Below, piece after piece: positions 25,272 through 35,013 of a stretch of 64,000 nucleotides of DNA. The stretch comes from Oscillospiraceae bacterium (GTDB lineage Bacteria; Bacillota; Clostridia; Oscillospirales; SIG627). The DNA is taken from contig JAYFRN010000006.1 in assembly GCA_034925865.1 (NCBI GenBank), positions 198,236 to 262,235 of the forward strand, given 5' to 3'. A program made the position numbers and the translations under genes. The notes under the pieces are model-generated. The model was not told the origin of the DNA, searched no databases, and saw nothing but the letters and a program-made list of their open reading frames with translations. Position 1 is the stretch's first letter, and each line of letters opens with the position of its first letter.

Positions 25272-26879
25272 ATGAAATCAAAAGTACTCAGCTTTGTTTT
25301 TTGCTTTGTGGCGTTTGCGCTTTCAATGGTTTTAATGCTGCAAATTGTAAATCCGTCCGGGCTTGAGCCAAAGCCGCAGACAGGTGAATATATTCCCACC
25401 GAGACCGGAAATCATCTTCCGCCTATCACCACCGGCTCTCCAGATACGGGTATCAATACCGGCAGCATGACGCTTTCCGATGTTGCCGAAACCGGTAAAG
25501 CCGCCGTGGCCGCCATTGACCGCCTTGCATACTCGGATAATAAGGAATATGCCAATTCTCTCGGCAAGCTCGTCACACAGCTGCGCGCCGCGTCGGCTTA
25601 TCTTTCCGAGAAGGCGTCCGATATGGACGGCTCGCTTTATTATGCCGCCCTTGCGGATCTGTTCGACGAGATCCTGTCAAAGCCGTTTACCGACAACAGC
25701 AACTTTTCATCCAACGTATCAGCATACTTAAAGCGACTTGACAGCATATATCCCGCGGACGCCGCGAACAGCGCCGCCTCCGCCGAGCTTGCCGAAGGTC
25801 AGACGAGAATGTATTATCCGAAGTTTGATACCGACGTGAACGGAGCATTCGTCCTTGCTATGCTTTCGTTATATGAGAAACAGGCAGTTCAGAATCCCAA
25901 TGTCATAACGATATCTGTCGGCGGCAACGTCGTTCTGGGCGACAGTATATCCACATCGGACGAAAAAAGCTTTGCAAATCAGATAAAAAAATACGGTAAT
26001 AATTTTAACTATCCGTTTTTCCGCGTTTCTCCATTATTTGCTACGGATTCTCTGTCACTGATAAGCCTTGAAAATCCGCTTACGAGTTCCATAAATCTCA
26101 GCGACGGAGTAAATGCGGTAAAGGGATATCCCGAATACGTGGATATGCTTAAAAAAGGCTCTGTCGAAGCCGCGACCTTCTCGTCCGAGCACGCCAAAGA
26201 TTACGGTGACAACGGATATACTGATACAATTACAGCGTTCGCCAACGCCGGGATCGCTCTTTCAATCCAATCCGAGATTAAATATATCGACAACTCCGCC
26301 GGAAAGATAGCCCTGATTACTTATAATATCATTGATCAGAAGGAAGATTTCGTTGATATTCCCAAAGATGATATCGCAAAAGCAAAAGCTAATGGCGCCG
26401 CGCTTGTGATCGTCAGCTTCCATTGGGTGAATTCAAATACCGGAAAGGACGAATACTCCTCCGATATCGCCGGGATCCAGGCGCGTTCGGCTCGTAAAGC
26501 AATCGACAACGGAGCGGCTCTTGTCATAGGAAGCCATCCGCATATAATGCAGGCTGTCGAAAAATATAACGGAAAATCGATAATATATTCACCGGGCGAT
26601 CTCTCTTATGCCGCGACGCTTGATACCACGAAAGCATCGAAAGAGACGTTTATCTTTCGTCAGAGCTTTACTATTGAAAACGGAAACGCGACACCGTCCG
26701 CTATGAACGTTTTTCCTGTGATCAACACCTCCTCCGACAGTGAAAATGATTTCCTGCCGACGCCTGTGTTTGATTCAAGGGCCGAAACGATTATAAACAA
26801 TCTTGTTACGTATTCCACCGCAAGCAAATACGGAATAAAAAAAACAGACATTAATTATATAGTAATCACAAAGCAATAA
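25272..26879 (+). CDS. CapA family (PGA_cap) phosphoesterase-fold protein, exported
   Basis: 535 residues. An N-terminal signal or anchor helix (about residues 4-25) is followed by a Pro/Thr-rich linker and a helical part (about 65-190). The metallophosphatase-like CapA domain runs from about 210 to 450, with VGGNVVLGDSI, VIVSFHW and the metal-site GSHPHIMQAVEKYNGKSI region followed by YSPGDLSYA. CapA-fold proteins act in poly-gamma-glutamate capsule export or in wall hydrolysis; many clostridial members have no known role. No capB or capC is nearby, so capsule synthesis is not implied. Confidence 0.85.
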   Translation: MKSKVLSFVFCFVAFALSMVLMLQIVNPSGLEPKPQTGEYIPTETGNHLPPITTGSPDTGINTGSMTLSDVAETGKAAVAAIDRLAYSDNKEYANSLGKLVTQLRAASAYLSEKASDMDGSLYYAALADLFDEILSKPFTDNSNFSSNVSAYLKRLDSIYPADAANSAASAELAEGQTRMYYPKFDTDVNGAFVLAMLSLYEKQAVQNPNVITISVGGNVVLGDSISTSDEKSFANQIKKYGNNFNYPFFRVSPLFATDSLSLISLENPLTSSINLSDGVNAVKGYPEYVDMLKKGSVEAATFSSEHAKDYGDNGYTDTITAFANAGIALSIQSEIKYIDNSAGKIALITYNIIDQKEDFVDIPKDDIAKAKANGAALVIVSFHWVNSNTGKDEYSSDIAGIQARSARKAIDNGAALVIGSHPHIMQAVEKYNGKSIIYSPGDLSYAATLDTTKASKETFIFRQSFTIENGNATPSAMNVFPVINTSSDSENDFLPTPVFDSRAETIINNLVTYSTASKYGIKKTDINYIVITKQ

Positions 26880-27008
26880 AGCTGACAGAAACTTTACAGA
26901 GCGAAATTTAAGCTTCAAATATACATATCGTGACAACAGGTTATTTGGCTTTACGGTTATAGAAATTACACTTCCGTTGCGTCAATACAGAAAGGCATGG
27001 TCATAGCA

Positions 27009-27539
27009 ATGAAAAAATCCCTTTTTAAATTTCTTGCGCTTCTCGCCTTGATTTCAATCCTCATATCCTCCTGCGGTCCCGCGGGAAATACCGGAGATAA
27101 GGCTAAATTCGATCTTTCCTCCGCAACCGGCATTTATTTCGTGTATTCGGATTTCGGATATTACCTCATGGATGAAAGCAACGAGCTTTCCGACAAGGTA
27201 TTGACGGCACTGTCCACGTGTATGTCCGGCAAGTTTGATGAAATAAGCGTGGAATTCCCCGAAAACCTTTCGGACACCGACGAGGTGAAGGCAATGCTCG
27301 AAAGCAAGGAGCGCATAGAGGTGCTCTTCCCGGCTCCCGTGACTCTCAAGCTGACAAAAACCGACGGAAGCACATTTGTACTCAACGATTATGACCGTAT
27401 AATCGTGGCGGTGGACAGCAACGAGATATACCTCTCTAAAAACGGCGTATACAGTACGGGAAAGATAAAAACCGTCGACACCTCAGCGATCAAGCAGCTG
27501 ATCAAAGACAACCGCGACTACCTTTACACATTGGAATAA
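27009..27539 (+). CDS. Predicted lipoprotein, function unknown
   Basis: 176 residues from the ATG at 27009, chosen because it opens a good lipoprotein signal (MKKSLFKFLALLALISILIS, then the lipobox Cys21) and has AGAAAGG upstream. The mature part is small and acidic with no family I recognise; it has alternating beta-like segments such as GIYFVYSDFGYYLMD and EIYLSKNGVYSTGKIKTVD. It lies between the CapA-like gene and purE on the same strand. Confidence 0.75.
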   Translation: MKKSLFKFLALLALISILISSCGPAGNTGDKAKFDLSSATGIYFVYSDFGYYLMDESNELSDKVLTALSTCMSGKFDEISVEFPENLSDTDEVKAMLESKERIEVLFPAPVTLKLTKTDGSTFVLNDYDRIIVAVDSNEIYLSKNGVYSTGKIKTVDTSAIKQLIKDNRDYLYTLE

Positions 27540-27549
27540 TTTTTAAATG

Positions 27550-27575
27550 CTTTCGGGTGAGAAATCGTCCGAAAG
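27550..27575 (+). terminator. Possible terminator between the lipoprotein gene and purE
   Basis: CTTTCGG pairs with CCGAAAG around a 12-nt loop and is followed by TAAACTTTTT. The distance to the T-run is larger than usual, so it may be weak. Confidence 0.4.
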
Positions 27576-27622
27576 TAAACTTTTTAACCGGAATAATAAA
27601 AAAATAAGAGGAAACAATTCAT

Positions 27623-28117
27623 ATGAAAAAAGCAGTAATAGTAATGGGAAGCGACAGCGATCTCGGAATAATGAAAGGCTGCATCGACACTCTGACGGAA
27701 TTCTCAATTCCGTTCGAGGTGAGAATAATATCCGCTCACCGCACACCGCGCGCGGCGGAGGAATTTGCATCAAACGCAAGAAAAAACGGCGTGGGTGTCA
27801 TAATTGCCGCGGCGGGAAAAGCCGCGCACCTGGCCGGAGTGCTGGCCGCTTACACAACGCTGCCTGTTATCGCCGTGCCGATCAAGGGCAGCGCTCTTGA
27901 CGGAATGGACGCGCTGCTTTCAATGGTTCAAATGCCGTCCGGTGTCCCGGTTGCCACTGTGGCCATAGACGGAGCCGCGAATGCCGCGATCCTCGCCGCG
28001 CAGATCCTCTCGCTTTCAGACGAAGCTCTTGAAGCAAAGCTCACCGATCACAAGAAAAAAATGGAGCTCGGTGTGGAAGAAAAGGACAGAAAAATACGCG
28101 AACAATTCGGCATATAA
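27623..28117 (+). CDS. purE: N5-carboxyaminoimidazole ribonucleotide mutase
   Basis: 164 residues, class I PurE. It moves the carboxyl group of N5-CAIR to make CAIR in purine synthesis. Motifs: MGSDSDLGIMKG (about residues 8-19), SAHRTP (with the catalytic His, about 42-47) and a lid region AAGKAAHLAGVLA. AGAGGAAA lies 10 nt before the ATG. It is the first pur gene of this cluster, with purC 75 bp downstream. Confidence 0.96.
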   Translation: MKKAVIVMGSDSDLGIMKGCIDTLTEFSIPFEVRIISAHRTPRAAEEFASNARKNGVGVIIAAAGKAAHLAGVLAAYTTLPVIAVPIKGSALDGMDALLSMVQMPSGVPVATVAIDGAANAAILAAQILSLSDEALEAKLTDHKKKMELGVEEKDRKIREQFGI

Positions 28118-28192
28118 AGATACGCGGCTTATTTGTCCATATAAAAGTCCAAAATTTAAATATATATGATAAACGAAAGGCATGGTAATTTT

Positions 28193-28903
28193 ATGCAAAA
28201 GCTTGAACAGCTCTACGAAGGCAAAGCGAAAAAAGTATTCAAAACAGATAATCCGGATATCTATCTTGTATATTACAAAGATGATGCCACCGCTTTCAAC
28301 GGACTTAAAAAAGGTACCATCGAAGGCAAAGGCGTCATAAACAACCGCGTGACTAATCATCTTATGCGGTTGTTGGAGAAAAAAGGCATACCGACTCATT
28401 ATGTGGAAGAAATATCCCCCCGCGAAACGCTTGTGAAGCGTGTTTCCATCGTGCCTATTGAAGTGATTGTCAGAAACATAGCAGCTGGTTCTCTTTCAAA
28501 ACGCCTCGGAATTCCAGAGGGCACAAAGATGAACAAAACCGTCCTCGAATTCAGCTACAAGAACGATGAACTCGGAGATCCCATGATCAACGATTATCAT
28601 GCGCTCGCTATGGGTATCGCTACCGAAGAGGATCTTCAGATAATAAAGGACATGGCGTTTAAGATCAATACGATCCTCGCCGCTTATCTTGCAGACCTCA
28701 ATATTGAGCTTATAGATTTCAAGCTCGAATTCGGCCGCGATAAGGACGGCAAAATAATTCTCGCCGATGAGATATCTCCGGACACATGCCGCTTCTGGGA
28801 TTCAGTGACACAGGAAAAGCTGGATAAGGATCGATTCAGACGCGATCTCGGAAATGTCGAAGGCGCATATAAAGAGATTTTAAAGAGACTTCTTGGAGAA
28901 TAA
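28193..28903 (+). CDS. purC: SAICAR synthetase
   Basis: 236 residues from the ATG at 28193 (GAAAGG about 11 nt upstream; the longer frame from 28166 begins with an unlikely MINERHGNF). It joins aspartate to CAIR with ATP. Motifs: [12 protein letters not shown] at the N-terminus, [15 protein letters not shown] and the Asp/Arg motif [14 protein letters not shown] near residue 190. In typical clusters purF and purM would come next; here a tandem repeat array does. Confidence 0.96.
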   Translation: MQKLEQLYEGKAKKVFKTDNPDIYLVYYKDDATAFNGLKKGTIEGKGVINNRVTNHLMRLLEKKGIPTHYVEEISPRETLVKRVSIVPIEVIVRNIAAGSLSKRLGIPEGTKMNKTVLEFSYKNDELGDPMINDYHALAMGIATEEDLQIIKDMAFKINTILAAYLADLNIELIDFKLEFGRDKDGKIILADEISPDTCRFWDSVTQEKLDKDRFRRDLGNVEGAYKEILKRLLGE

Positions 28904-28916
28904 GGAATACGCTTAA

Positions 28917-29150
28917 GGACCCTTTTGGAAAAGGATCCTTAAGAATCCCCTAAAACTCATTTTATGATTTCCGCGAAAACCGTATTGAGGTTCTGCAATA
29001 TTAAAGCTTCGTTTTAAAAAAGGGTCCTTAAGAATCCCCTAAAACTCATTTTGTGATTTCCGCGAAAACCGTATTGAGGTTCTGCAAGCTCAAGGCTTAG
29101 TCTTGGAAAAGGGTCCTTAAGAATCCCCTGAAACTCATTTTGTGATTTCC
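28917..29150 (+). repeat. Three tandem R2 units (period about 89 bp) between purC and purN
   Basis: The phrase GGATCCTTAAGAATCCCC, or GGGTCCTTAAGAATCCCC, followed by TAAAACTCATTTTGTGATTTC recurs at about 28932, 29022 and 29111. Units 1 and 2 also share CGCGAAAACCGTATTGAGG and the following TTCTGCA. The CTTAAGGACC/GGATCCTTAAG part forms a hairpin. The rest of the gap (29151-29248) has no gene that I can see. Confidence 0.85.
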
Positions 29151-29248
29151 GCTGATGAATCTTTGAATGCCCGAAAACCCATATTTTTTACAGCGGTATA
29201 AGGTTACACGATAAGATAATTAAATTAACACACCTAAAGGCAGAATAA

Positions 29249-29926
29249 ATGACAGAAAATATTAAAAAAATCGCCGTGCTTGTATCCGGGGGCGGCACTA
29301 ATTTACAGGCGCTTATCGACGCGCAAAAAACCGGTGTCTTAAAAAGCGGAAGAATTTGTCTTGTCGTTTCGTCAAAGCCCGGGGCATACGCACTTACCCG
29401 CGCGGCAAGCGAGAGGATACCAACCGAAACGCTTGATATCGCGGAATATCCCGACCGTAACGATTACAGCCGGCGGCTTGCCGAGATCGTTTCGTCATAT
29501 GAAGCGGATCTGGTTGTTCTCGCAGGCTTTATGGTTATATTTACGCCGGAATTCATCGAAAGATTTGAAAACCGCATCATAAATGTACATCCGAGTCTTA
29601 TTCCGTCATTCTGCGGCGAAGGCTTTTACGGTCTCAGAGTCCACCGCGCGGCGCTGGACCGCGGAGTAAAGGTAAGCGGCGCGACAGTGCATTTTGTCAA
29701 TTCTGTCACTGACGGAGGGCCGATAATACTCCAGAAAGCGGTCGAGGTTCGTGAGGACGATACACCTGAGACGCTTCAGCAGCGTATAATGCGTGAGGCC
29801 GAATGGAAGCTGCTTCCGCAGGCCGCGGAGCTGTTTTGCTCCGGCCGTATCTCTGTTTTAGGCTGCCCCGGCGGCGGATCGGGTAAAGTATATATATCAG
29901 AAGCAGAGGAGAATAAAAACAAATGA
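29249..29926 (+). CDS. purN: Phosphoribosylglycinamide formyltransferase
   Basis: 225 residues, full length. It transfers the formyl group of 10-formyl-THF to GAR. It has the phosphate-binding [13 protein letters not shown] (residues 14-26) and the catalytic Asn-x-His ([17 protein letters not shown], about 112-128), with the later Asp in [11 protein letters not shown]. The C-terminus carries a short extra tail ([12 protein letters not shown]). Its TGA overlaps the purH ATG (ATGA). Confidence 0.96.
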   Translation: MTENIKKIAVLVSGGGTNLQALIDAQKTGVLKSGRICLVVSSKPGAYALTRAASERIPTETLDIAEYPDRNDYSRRLAEIVSSYEADLVVLAGFMVIFTPEFIERFENRIINVHPSLIPSFCGEGFYGLRVHRAALDRGVKVSGATVHFVNSVTDGGPIILQKAVEVREDDTPETLQQRIMREAEWKLLPQAAELFCSGRISVLGCPGGGSGKVYISEAEENKNK

Positions 29927-31467
29927 AAAGAAGAGCAATCATCAGTCTGACCGATAAGACGGGAGCCGTCGATTTTGCGCTCCAGCTGGAAAAACTGGGT
30001 TATGAGATAGTTTCAACCGGAGGAACCGCGAAAATACTAAAGGAAAACGGCGTTGCCGTAACAAATGTATCAGATATAACCGGCTTTCCCGAATGCCTCG
30101 ACGGAAGAGTAAAGACGCTTCATCCCGCCATTCACGCAGGTATTCTCGCCATGCGCGACAATCCGGAGCACATGAAGACATTAGAGGAACAGGGTATTGT
30201 TCCTATAGATATTGTCGCGATAAATCTTTATCCGTTCAAAGCGACTGTATTGAAGCCCGGAGTAACACGCGAGGAAGCAATCGAAAACATAGATATTGGC
30301 GGGCCGACCATGCTTCGGGCGGCGGCAAAGAATTACGGTGATGTCGCCGTTATCGTCGATCCCTCCGATTATAACACTGTCATAGACGAACTGAAAAACG
30401 GTGGAATCACAAAGGAAACCAAGCTGAAGCTCTGTTATAAGGTGTTCAATCATACCGCCGCCTACGACGCGCTCATCGCCGATTATCTGCGCCGCGAAAC
30501 CGGCAGCGATATTTTTCCGGAAAAGCTCACGCTTACCTACGAAAAGGTTCAGGAAATGCGTTACGGCGAGAATCCTCATCAGAAGGCCTCCTTCTACAAG
30601 GAAATCTCCAACAACCGTACCGGCACCCTCGTATGCGCGGAGCAGCTCCACGGAAAGGAACTGAGCTATAACAATATAAACGATACCAACGGCGCACTTG
30701 ATCTCGTCAAGGAATTCGACGAGCCATGTATTATCGCCGTAAAACATGCCAATCCCTGCGGAGTGGGAATCGGAGATACGATTTACGACGCGTATATAAA
30801 GGCCTATGAAGCTGATCCTGTATCAATCTACGGAGGAATCGTTGCCGCAAACCGTGAAATCGACGCGAAAACCGCCGGAGAGATATCAAAAATATTCCTC
30901 GAAATTGTCATTGCTCCGTCCTTCACGCCGGAAGCGCTGGAAATAATTGAAAAGAAAAAGAATATCCGCGTTATGCGTCTGCCCGATATCGCAAAGAAAA
31001 GCACACCTGATATGCTTGATATGAAAAAGGTCGCCGGTGGGCTTCTCGTTCAAACGCTGGACACAGAGCTCTATAATCCCGAGGAGCTTCATTGTGTGAC
31101 TGACAGAAAGCCGACCGATGAGGAAATGAAGGCTCTGCTGTTCAACTGGCGCGTCGTCAAGCACACAAAGTCGAACGCCATTGTTATCGGAAACGCGGAC
31201 CGCACTACGGGCGTCGGCCCCGGACAAACAAACCGTATAACAGCGCTTGAGCTGGCTATTAAATACGCAGGAGACAAGGCCGCCGGAAGCGTAATGGCTT
31301 CCGATGCGTACTTCCCGTTCGACGACTGCGTCAATGCCGCGTATAAGGCCGGGATTACAGCGATAATTCAACCGGGCGGCTCGATCCGCGATCCTGATTC
31401 TATCGCCGCGTGCAACAAATACGGAATAGCGATGATCTTCACCGGCATGCGTCACTTCAAGCATTAA
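29923..31467 (+). CDS. purH: Bifunctional AICAR transformylase / IMP cyclohydrolase
   Basis: 514 residues. The N-terminal MGS-like IMP cyclohydrolase domain (about 1-195; [37 protein letters not shown]) is followed by the AICAR formyltransferase domain (about 200-514; [26 protein letters not shown]). It performs the last two steps to IMP. It is translationally coupled to purN through a 4-bp overlap. Confidence 0.97.
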   Translation: MKRRAIISLTDKTGAVDFALQLEKLGYEIVSTGGTAKILKENGVAVTNVSDITGFPECLDGRVKTLHPAIHAGILAMRDNPEHMKTLEEQGIVPIDIVAINLYPFKATVLKPGVTREEAIENIDIGGPTMLRAAAKNYGDVAVIVDPSDYNTVIDELKNGGITKETKLKLCYKVFNHTAAYDALIADYLRRETGSDIFPEKLTLTYEKVQEMRYGENPHQKASFYKEISNNRTGTLVCAEQLHGKELSYNNINDTNGALDLVKEFDEPCIIAVKHANPCGVGIGDTIYDAYIKAYEADPVSIYGGIVAANREIDAKTAGEISKIFLEIVIAPSFTPEALEIIEKKKNIRVMRLPDIAKKSTPDMLDMKKVAGGLLVQTLDTELYNPEELHCVTDRKPTDEEMKALLFNWRVVKHTKSNAIVIGNADRTTGVGPGQTNRITALELAIKYAGDKAAGSVMASDAYFPFDDCVNAAYKAGITAIIQPGGSIRDPDSIAACNKYGIAMIFTGMRHFKH

Positions 31468-31483
31468 TTTATAAGGACGCGCT

Positions 31484-31645
31484 GGGGGACTTTTTCGCGA
31501 AAAAGTCCCCCGGGCCCCAAAAAGCTCATTCAGGATAACAATAAAAGCTAAATGAAATTTATTTATATCTCCAAATGAGTTTTAGGGGATTCTTAAGCCC
31601 CTTTTTCAAAAGGGGGTCTTAAGCGGGGTTTGGGGCGGAGCCCCA
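31484..31645 (+). repeat. R2 composite repeat, fullest copy
   Basis: Three parts: a 28-bp hairpin (GGGGGACTTTTTCGCG and its complement, 31484-31511), AAAGCTCATTCAGGATAA with a spacer, and then the ATGAGTTTTAGGGGATTC core with the hairpin CCCCTTTTTCAAAAGGGGG flanked by CTTAAG, ending GGGGCGGAGCCCC. It lies between purH and purD. A transcript must cross these hairpins to reach purD, so partial termination is likely. Confidence 0.8.
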
Positions 31646-31682
31646 ATTATATATATATATAAATAATAAGAGGATTAAGGCA

Positions 31683-32945
31683 ATGGAAAAGCTCGACATA
31701 CTTGTGGTCGGCGGTGGCGGGAGAGAACATGCAGTCTGTGCCGCGCTCAGAAAAAGTGAAAAATGCGGCAGGCTGTACTGCGCGCCTGGTAACGGCGGCA
31801 TTTCCGAAATAGCGGAATGCGTTCCGGTAAAAGCGACAGACCTTGACGGTATTGTCGCCGCCGCAAAGAATAAAAAAGTATCTCTTGTGTTCGTAACTCC
31901 GGATGATCCGCTGGTCATGGGACTTTGTGATCGCCTCGCAGCCGAAGGGATTTCCTCCTTCGGACCGATGGCTGCCGCCGCAAGAATTGAAGGCAGCAAG
32001 GTATTCTCGAAACAGCTGATGAAAAGATACGGCATCCCGACCGCCTCTTACGAGGTATTTGACGATCCGGAAGCCGCTCTGGGATTTATTAAAACGCGCG
32101 GAGAATATCCCACGGTAATAAAAGCCGACGGGCTTGCGCTCGGAAAGGGCGTTATAATCGCCGAGGATTACGCGGCTGCGGAAAACGGCATAAAGCAGAT
32201 AATGACAGATAAAATATTTGGCGCATCAGGAGACCGCGTAGTCATTGAGGAATTTCTGACCGGTCCGGAGGTTTCCGTGCTCGCGTTTTGCGATGGGAGG
32301 ACAATAAAGCCGATGGCTTCCGCTCAGGATCACAAGAGAGCATACGATTATGACAAGGGTCCGAACACGGGCGGAATGGGCGCCTTTTCACCGAGCAATA
32401 AATATACAGACGAAATTGCGGACATCTGCATGAATACGATCTTCATCCCGACTGTAAACGCCATGATCGCAGAGGGCTGTCCTTTCCGCGGGGTCATTTA
32501 CTTCGGTCTTATGCTCACGCCAAAGGGTCCGCGCGTCATTGAATATAACGCTCGCTTCGGCGATCCCGAAACGCAGGTTGTTCTTCCAAGAATGAAGACC
32601 GATCTTATTGATATAGTCCTCGCCGTCAATTCGGGCACGCTTGATAAGCTCGAAATAGAATTTTCCGCAGACGCCTGCGCGTGCGTTGTGGCCGCGTCCG
32701 GCGGATATCCGGTTAAATACGAAAAGGGTTTTGAAATCAGCGGAATTGATAAGGTAAACGGCGCGGTTGTGTATCACGCCGGTACGACAAAGACAGGAGA
32801 TAAATACTATACATCCGGCGGACGGGTTTTATGCGTCTCCGCACTCGCGCCCACGCTTGACGAAGCGGTAAAAAAGGCATATGAAGAATTAAAAAAGATT
32901 TCCTTTGAGAAAATGCACTACAGAACCGATATAGGCAAGAAGTAA
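31683..32945 (+). CDS. purD: Phosphoribosylamine-glycine ligase (GAR synthetase)
   Basis: 420 residues. ATP-grasp enzyme joining glycine to phosphoribosylamine. Motifs: VVGGGGREHAVCAAL at the N-terminus, VIKADGLALGKGVIIAED (about residues 142-159) for ATP binding and the ligand set YNARFGDPETQVVLPR (about 285-300). AAGAGG is upstream of the ATG. It is the last gene of the cluster, with a strong terminator at 32981. Confidence 0.96.
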   Translation: MEKLDILVVGGGGREHAVCAALRKSEKCGRLYCAPGNGGISEIAECVPVKATDLDGIVAAAKNKKVSLVFVTPDDPLVMGLCDRLAAEGISSFGPMAAAARIEGSKVFSKQLMKRYGIPTASYEVFDDPEAALGFIKTRGEYPTVIKADGLALGKGVIIAEDYAAAENGIKQIMTDKIFGASGDRVVIEEFLTGPEVSVLAFCDGRTIKPMASAQDHKRAYDYDKGPNTGGMGAFSPSNKYTDEIADICMNTIFIPTVNAMIAEGCPFRGVIYFGLMLTPKGPRVIEYNARFGDPETQVVLPRMKTDLIDIVLAVNSGTLDKLEIEFSADACACVVAASGGYPVKYEKGFEISGIDKVNGAVVYHAGTTKTGDKYYTSGGRVLCVSALAPTLDEAVKKAYEELKKISFEKMHYRTDIGKK

Positions 32946-32980
32946 TCAGACAATAAAAAGCTATATTATATAAAGATGCA

Positions 32981-33026
32981 AAACAGAGCCGAAGACTACA
33001 ATAAGTAGTGCAACGGCTCTGTTTTT
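32981..33026 (+). terminator. Intrinsic terminator of the pur cluster
   Basis: AAACAGAGCCG pairs with CGGCTCTGTTT, with an inner ACTAC/GTAGT pair, and ends in a T5 run. Confidence 0.88.
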
Positions 33027-33106
33027 ACGAACTTAACGAATTCAACGATACACGCAAGATATCATCCGGCAAATCGAGCATTTTAAGCCGTCACGACTTA
33101 TTAAAT

Positions 33107-34114
33107 TCATTCATTTGGGTTTTCTCCTTTATAATATTCGTCACAATTCCGTCGGCGCCATAACCGTTCATAATCTTTGTGACTAACAATGCGGTTTACA
33201 AGATCGATAGGAGAGTGAATCCCTGCTTCGTCGCACCATTTGACGTCAAGTACATATGTATCCATGTCAAACTCGTCGGTATCAATATAAACCGGTATAC
33301 TTTCCCATCCGGCGAGATATGCCGCAACTGTACGGGTATGACCATCTGTCATAAGTTTCCGACCACAAAATTCCTTTATCGGAACCGGATCAAAATTGCT
33401 TTTATCAGACTGATTCAACCACTCCTTAACATTCCGTAGTTTACCGTCGCTGATATAAAGCTGGCTTGGCTGCAAGTCGATTATCGGTAGCGTAAAGATA
33501 CTGTTATCACTCGGCCGATATCGATGGTGTTCTATGTATTCACTACGTGTCAGACGGTAGTGATACTGAAATTTCCCCTTCTGAGGTTGTGGTAAATCTT
33601 CACTCAACACAATGATAAAGCCGTTTTTTTCCCAAACTCTCCGCGAGCGGATGTTGTAGTCCTCACAAAAACAATGTAACACATCAACATTCTCACCGTT
33701 GAAAGCAAAATCAATTAGCATGGCAATAAACAGTGAGCCAATACCCTTATTCCAATATGATTTTTCACCGATAGACATGTCGATTCTCCGTACATCAATT
33801 GCAGGATCATACATAGCTTTGACATATAGAAGATTCATTTTTTGAAGCCAACACTCGCCTATTGGTATACTATTGACTTCAACTAAAAAATATAAACAGT
33901 TTTCCATATCACCACCATAAATTTTATGTACAGTATCAGGCGTATAGGATATGTTTGTCTCGGCTGTACCGCCTTCTGTCCAGTAAAGCACCTCCGGGTC
34001 AGCGTTCCATTTGTATAGGTACGGCAAATATTTATCAGCAAGCGGACGCAGAACTACATTGTACTCGTCATTACCGCCGTATAGAGTTATATCGTGCGAT
34101 TTTATAATACTCAT
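33107..34114 (-). CDS. GNAT acetyltransferase fused to a ParB/sulfiredoxin-like domain
   Basis: 335 residues from the ATG at 34114, which has GGAGG 8 nt upstream and overlaps no other gene; the longer frame from 34213 runs through the previous gene. Residues about 15-195 form an AAC(6')-like GNAT domain (LRPLADKYLPYLYKWNADPE, IDMSIGEKSYWNKGIGSLF, RRVWEKNGF). Residues about 205-300 look like a ParB-type module (IDLQPSQLYIS, then FDPVPIKEFCGRKLMTDGHTR and TVAAYLAGWESIPVYI, where D-G-H-T-R matches the ParB box). The function is unknown; antibiotic or small-molecule modification is inferred from the GNAT part and the leader. Confidence 0.8.
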   Translation of the reverse strand: MSIIKSHDITLYGGNDEYNVVLRPLADKYLPYLYKWNADPEVLYWTEGGTAETNISYTPDTVHKIYGGDMENCLYFLVEVNSIPIGECWLQKMNLLYVKAMYDPAIDVRRIDMSIGEKSYWNKGIGSLFIAMLIDFAFNGENVDVLHCFCEDYNIRSRRVWEKNGFIIVLSEDLPQPQKGKFQYHYRLTRSEYIEHHRYRPSDNSIFTLPIIDLQPSQLYISDGKLRNVKEWLNQSDKSNFDPVPIKEFCGRKLMTDGHTRTVAAYLAGWESIPVYIDTDEFDMDTYVLDVKWCDEAGIHSPIDLVNRIVSHKDYERLWRRRNCDEYYKGENPNE

Positions 34115-34124
34115 TTCTTTCCTC

Positions 34125-34700
34125 CTAAATCCTTTTCCAGAACATTGTCTGTGTATGACATCCGTAAAAAGTTGTTTCATATAATCGCTGAAGCTCTCTG
34201 TTAGGTTCATCAAGTTTTAAACAAATCTGATTGATTTTACCGTCGTATACATTAGAAAATGCAACGGGATATCCGGGATTAAGCGCAAGTAATTCATCAA
34301 TCGTATGCTTCTCGCTTTGTATAAGTAACTGCCCTGTAAAGCCAATTCTTTCATAGAAACCTTCGGCACTTTCTACTGAACCGAGTGCAAGCAAATGAAC
34401 ATTAAGGTTTTTTGCTTCTTTCTCAACCTGGGCTATAAGTTCCTTTGCTATTCCGCATTTTCTGTGTTCTTCGTCCACGGCTACAATATCGATGGTAATG
34501 TTTCCGTTGTCTTCAAGATGAGAAGGTGTAATACCGATCACCTTACCTTCTGATTCGGCATAAATCAATAGTTCTGGATGTGCTTTCATTCGTTCTGACC
34601 AGCTTTGGTGGTTAAATTCACTACCGAATATGTGTTTAGCAAAGATGAGAATTCGCTCAAGCTCATGTTCGTTTGTCGCGTATTTTATAATATAATTCAT
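34125..34700 (-). CDS. GNAT family N-acetyltransferase
   Basis: 191 residues. The acetyl-CoA region reads VAVDEEHRKCGIAKELIAQVE (about residues 74-94; R-x-x-G-I-A), followed by SVESAEGFYERIGFTG, a standard GNAT C-terminal motif. GGAGG lies 8 nt before the ATG at 34700. Its TAG at 34125 is 10 nt before the start of the next gene, whose GGAGG sits in this spacer, so the two are one operon behind the attenuator leader. The substrate is unknown. Confidence 0.85.
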   Translation of the reverse strand: MNYIIKYATNEHELERILIFAKHIFGSEFNHQSWSERMKAHPELLIYAESEGKVIGITPSHLEDNGNITIDIVAVDEEHRKCGIAKELIAQVEKEAKNLNVHLLALGSVESAEGFYERIGFTGQLLIQSEKHTIDELLALNPGYPVAFSNVYDGKINQICLKLDEPNRELQRLYETTFYGCHTQTMFWKRI

Positions 34701-34721
34701 TTATAATTCCTCCGATAAAAT

Positions 34722-34768
34722 AAAAACACGGTAAGGTATAATCCATGTGGGGATTACGGCCTTACCGT
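34722..34768 (-). terminator. Leader (attenuator) terminator just before the first acetyltransferase
   Basis: ACGGTAAGGCCGTAATCC pairs with GGATTATACCTTACCGT around a short loop and is followed by GTTTTTATTTTA. It ends about 8 bp before the GGAGG of the gene at 34700. Confidence 0.82.
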
Positions 34769-34926
34769 TTGTCATTCTCCGATGCAAACAAGAAGGCCAC
34801 GGACGAAACATCCGTGACCTATAAGCTTAAGATAACAGTCGGCAAATAACAACACTTAATAAAGCATAGTTTAAATCTACACTTATAATGCTGTTATTAC
34901 CGACGAACTCAGAGATTAACTCTGTT

Positions 34927-35013
34927 TTAAGCTCCGCACAATGTCTCGTCGTTATCCTTTTTTGCGGAGCAAACCAGTCGATCCAATTTCATGACGCCTG
35001 ATATATAAAACAT
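34927..35013 (-). CDS. 28-residue leader peptide
   Basis: A short ORF, start ATG at 35013 (AAAGGA about 10 nt upstream), stop TAA at 34927. It begins M-F-Y-I-S-G-V-M-K-L and ends D-N-D-E-T-L-C-G-A, with a mid-part D-R-L-V-C-S-A-K-K. Its codons 16-28 are contained in the first leader hairpin, so a ribosome on it would open that hairpin. No similarity to a known enzyme is expected. Confidence 0.65.
   Translation of the reverse strand: MFYISGVMKLDRLVCSAKKDNDETLCGA

Noticed and set aside
28917..29150. CRISPR-like array between purC and purN
   Set aside because: Only three units, the period is about 89 bp with repeated sequence through most of the unit, no unique spacers and no cas gene. It is an R2 tandem.
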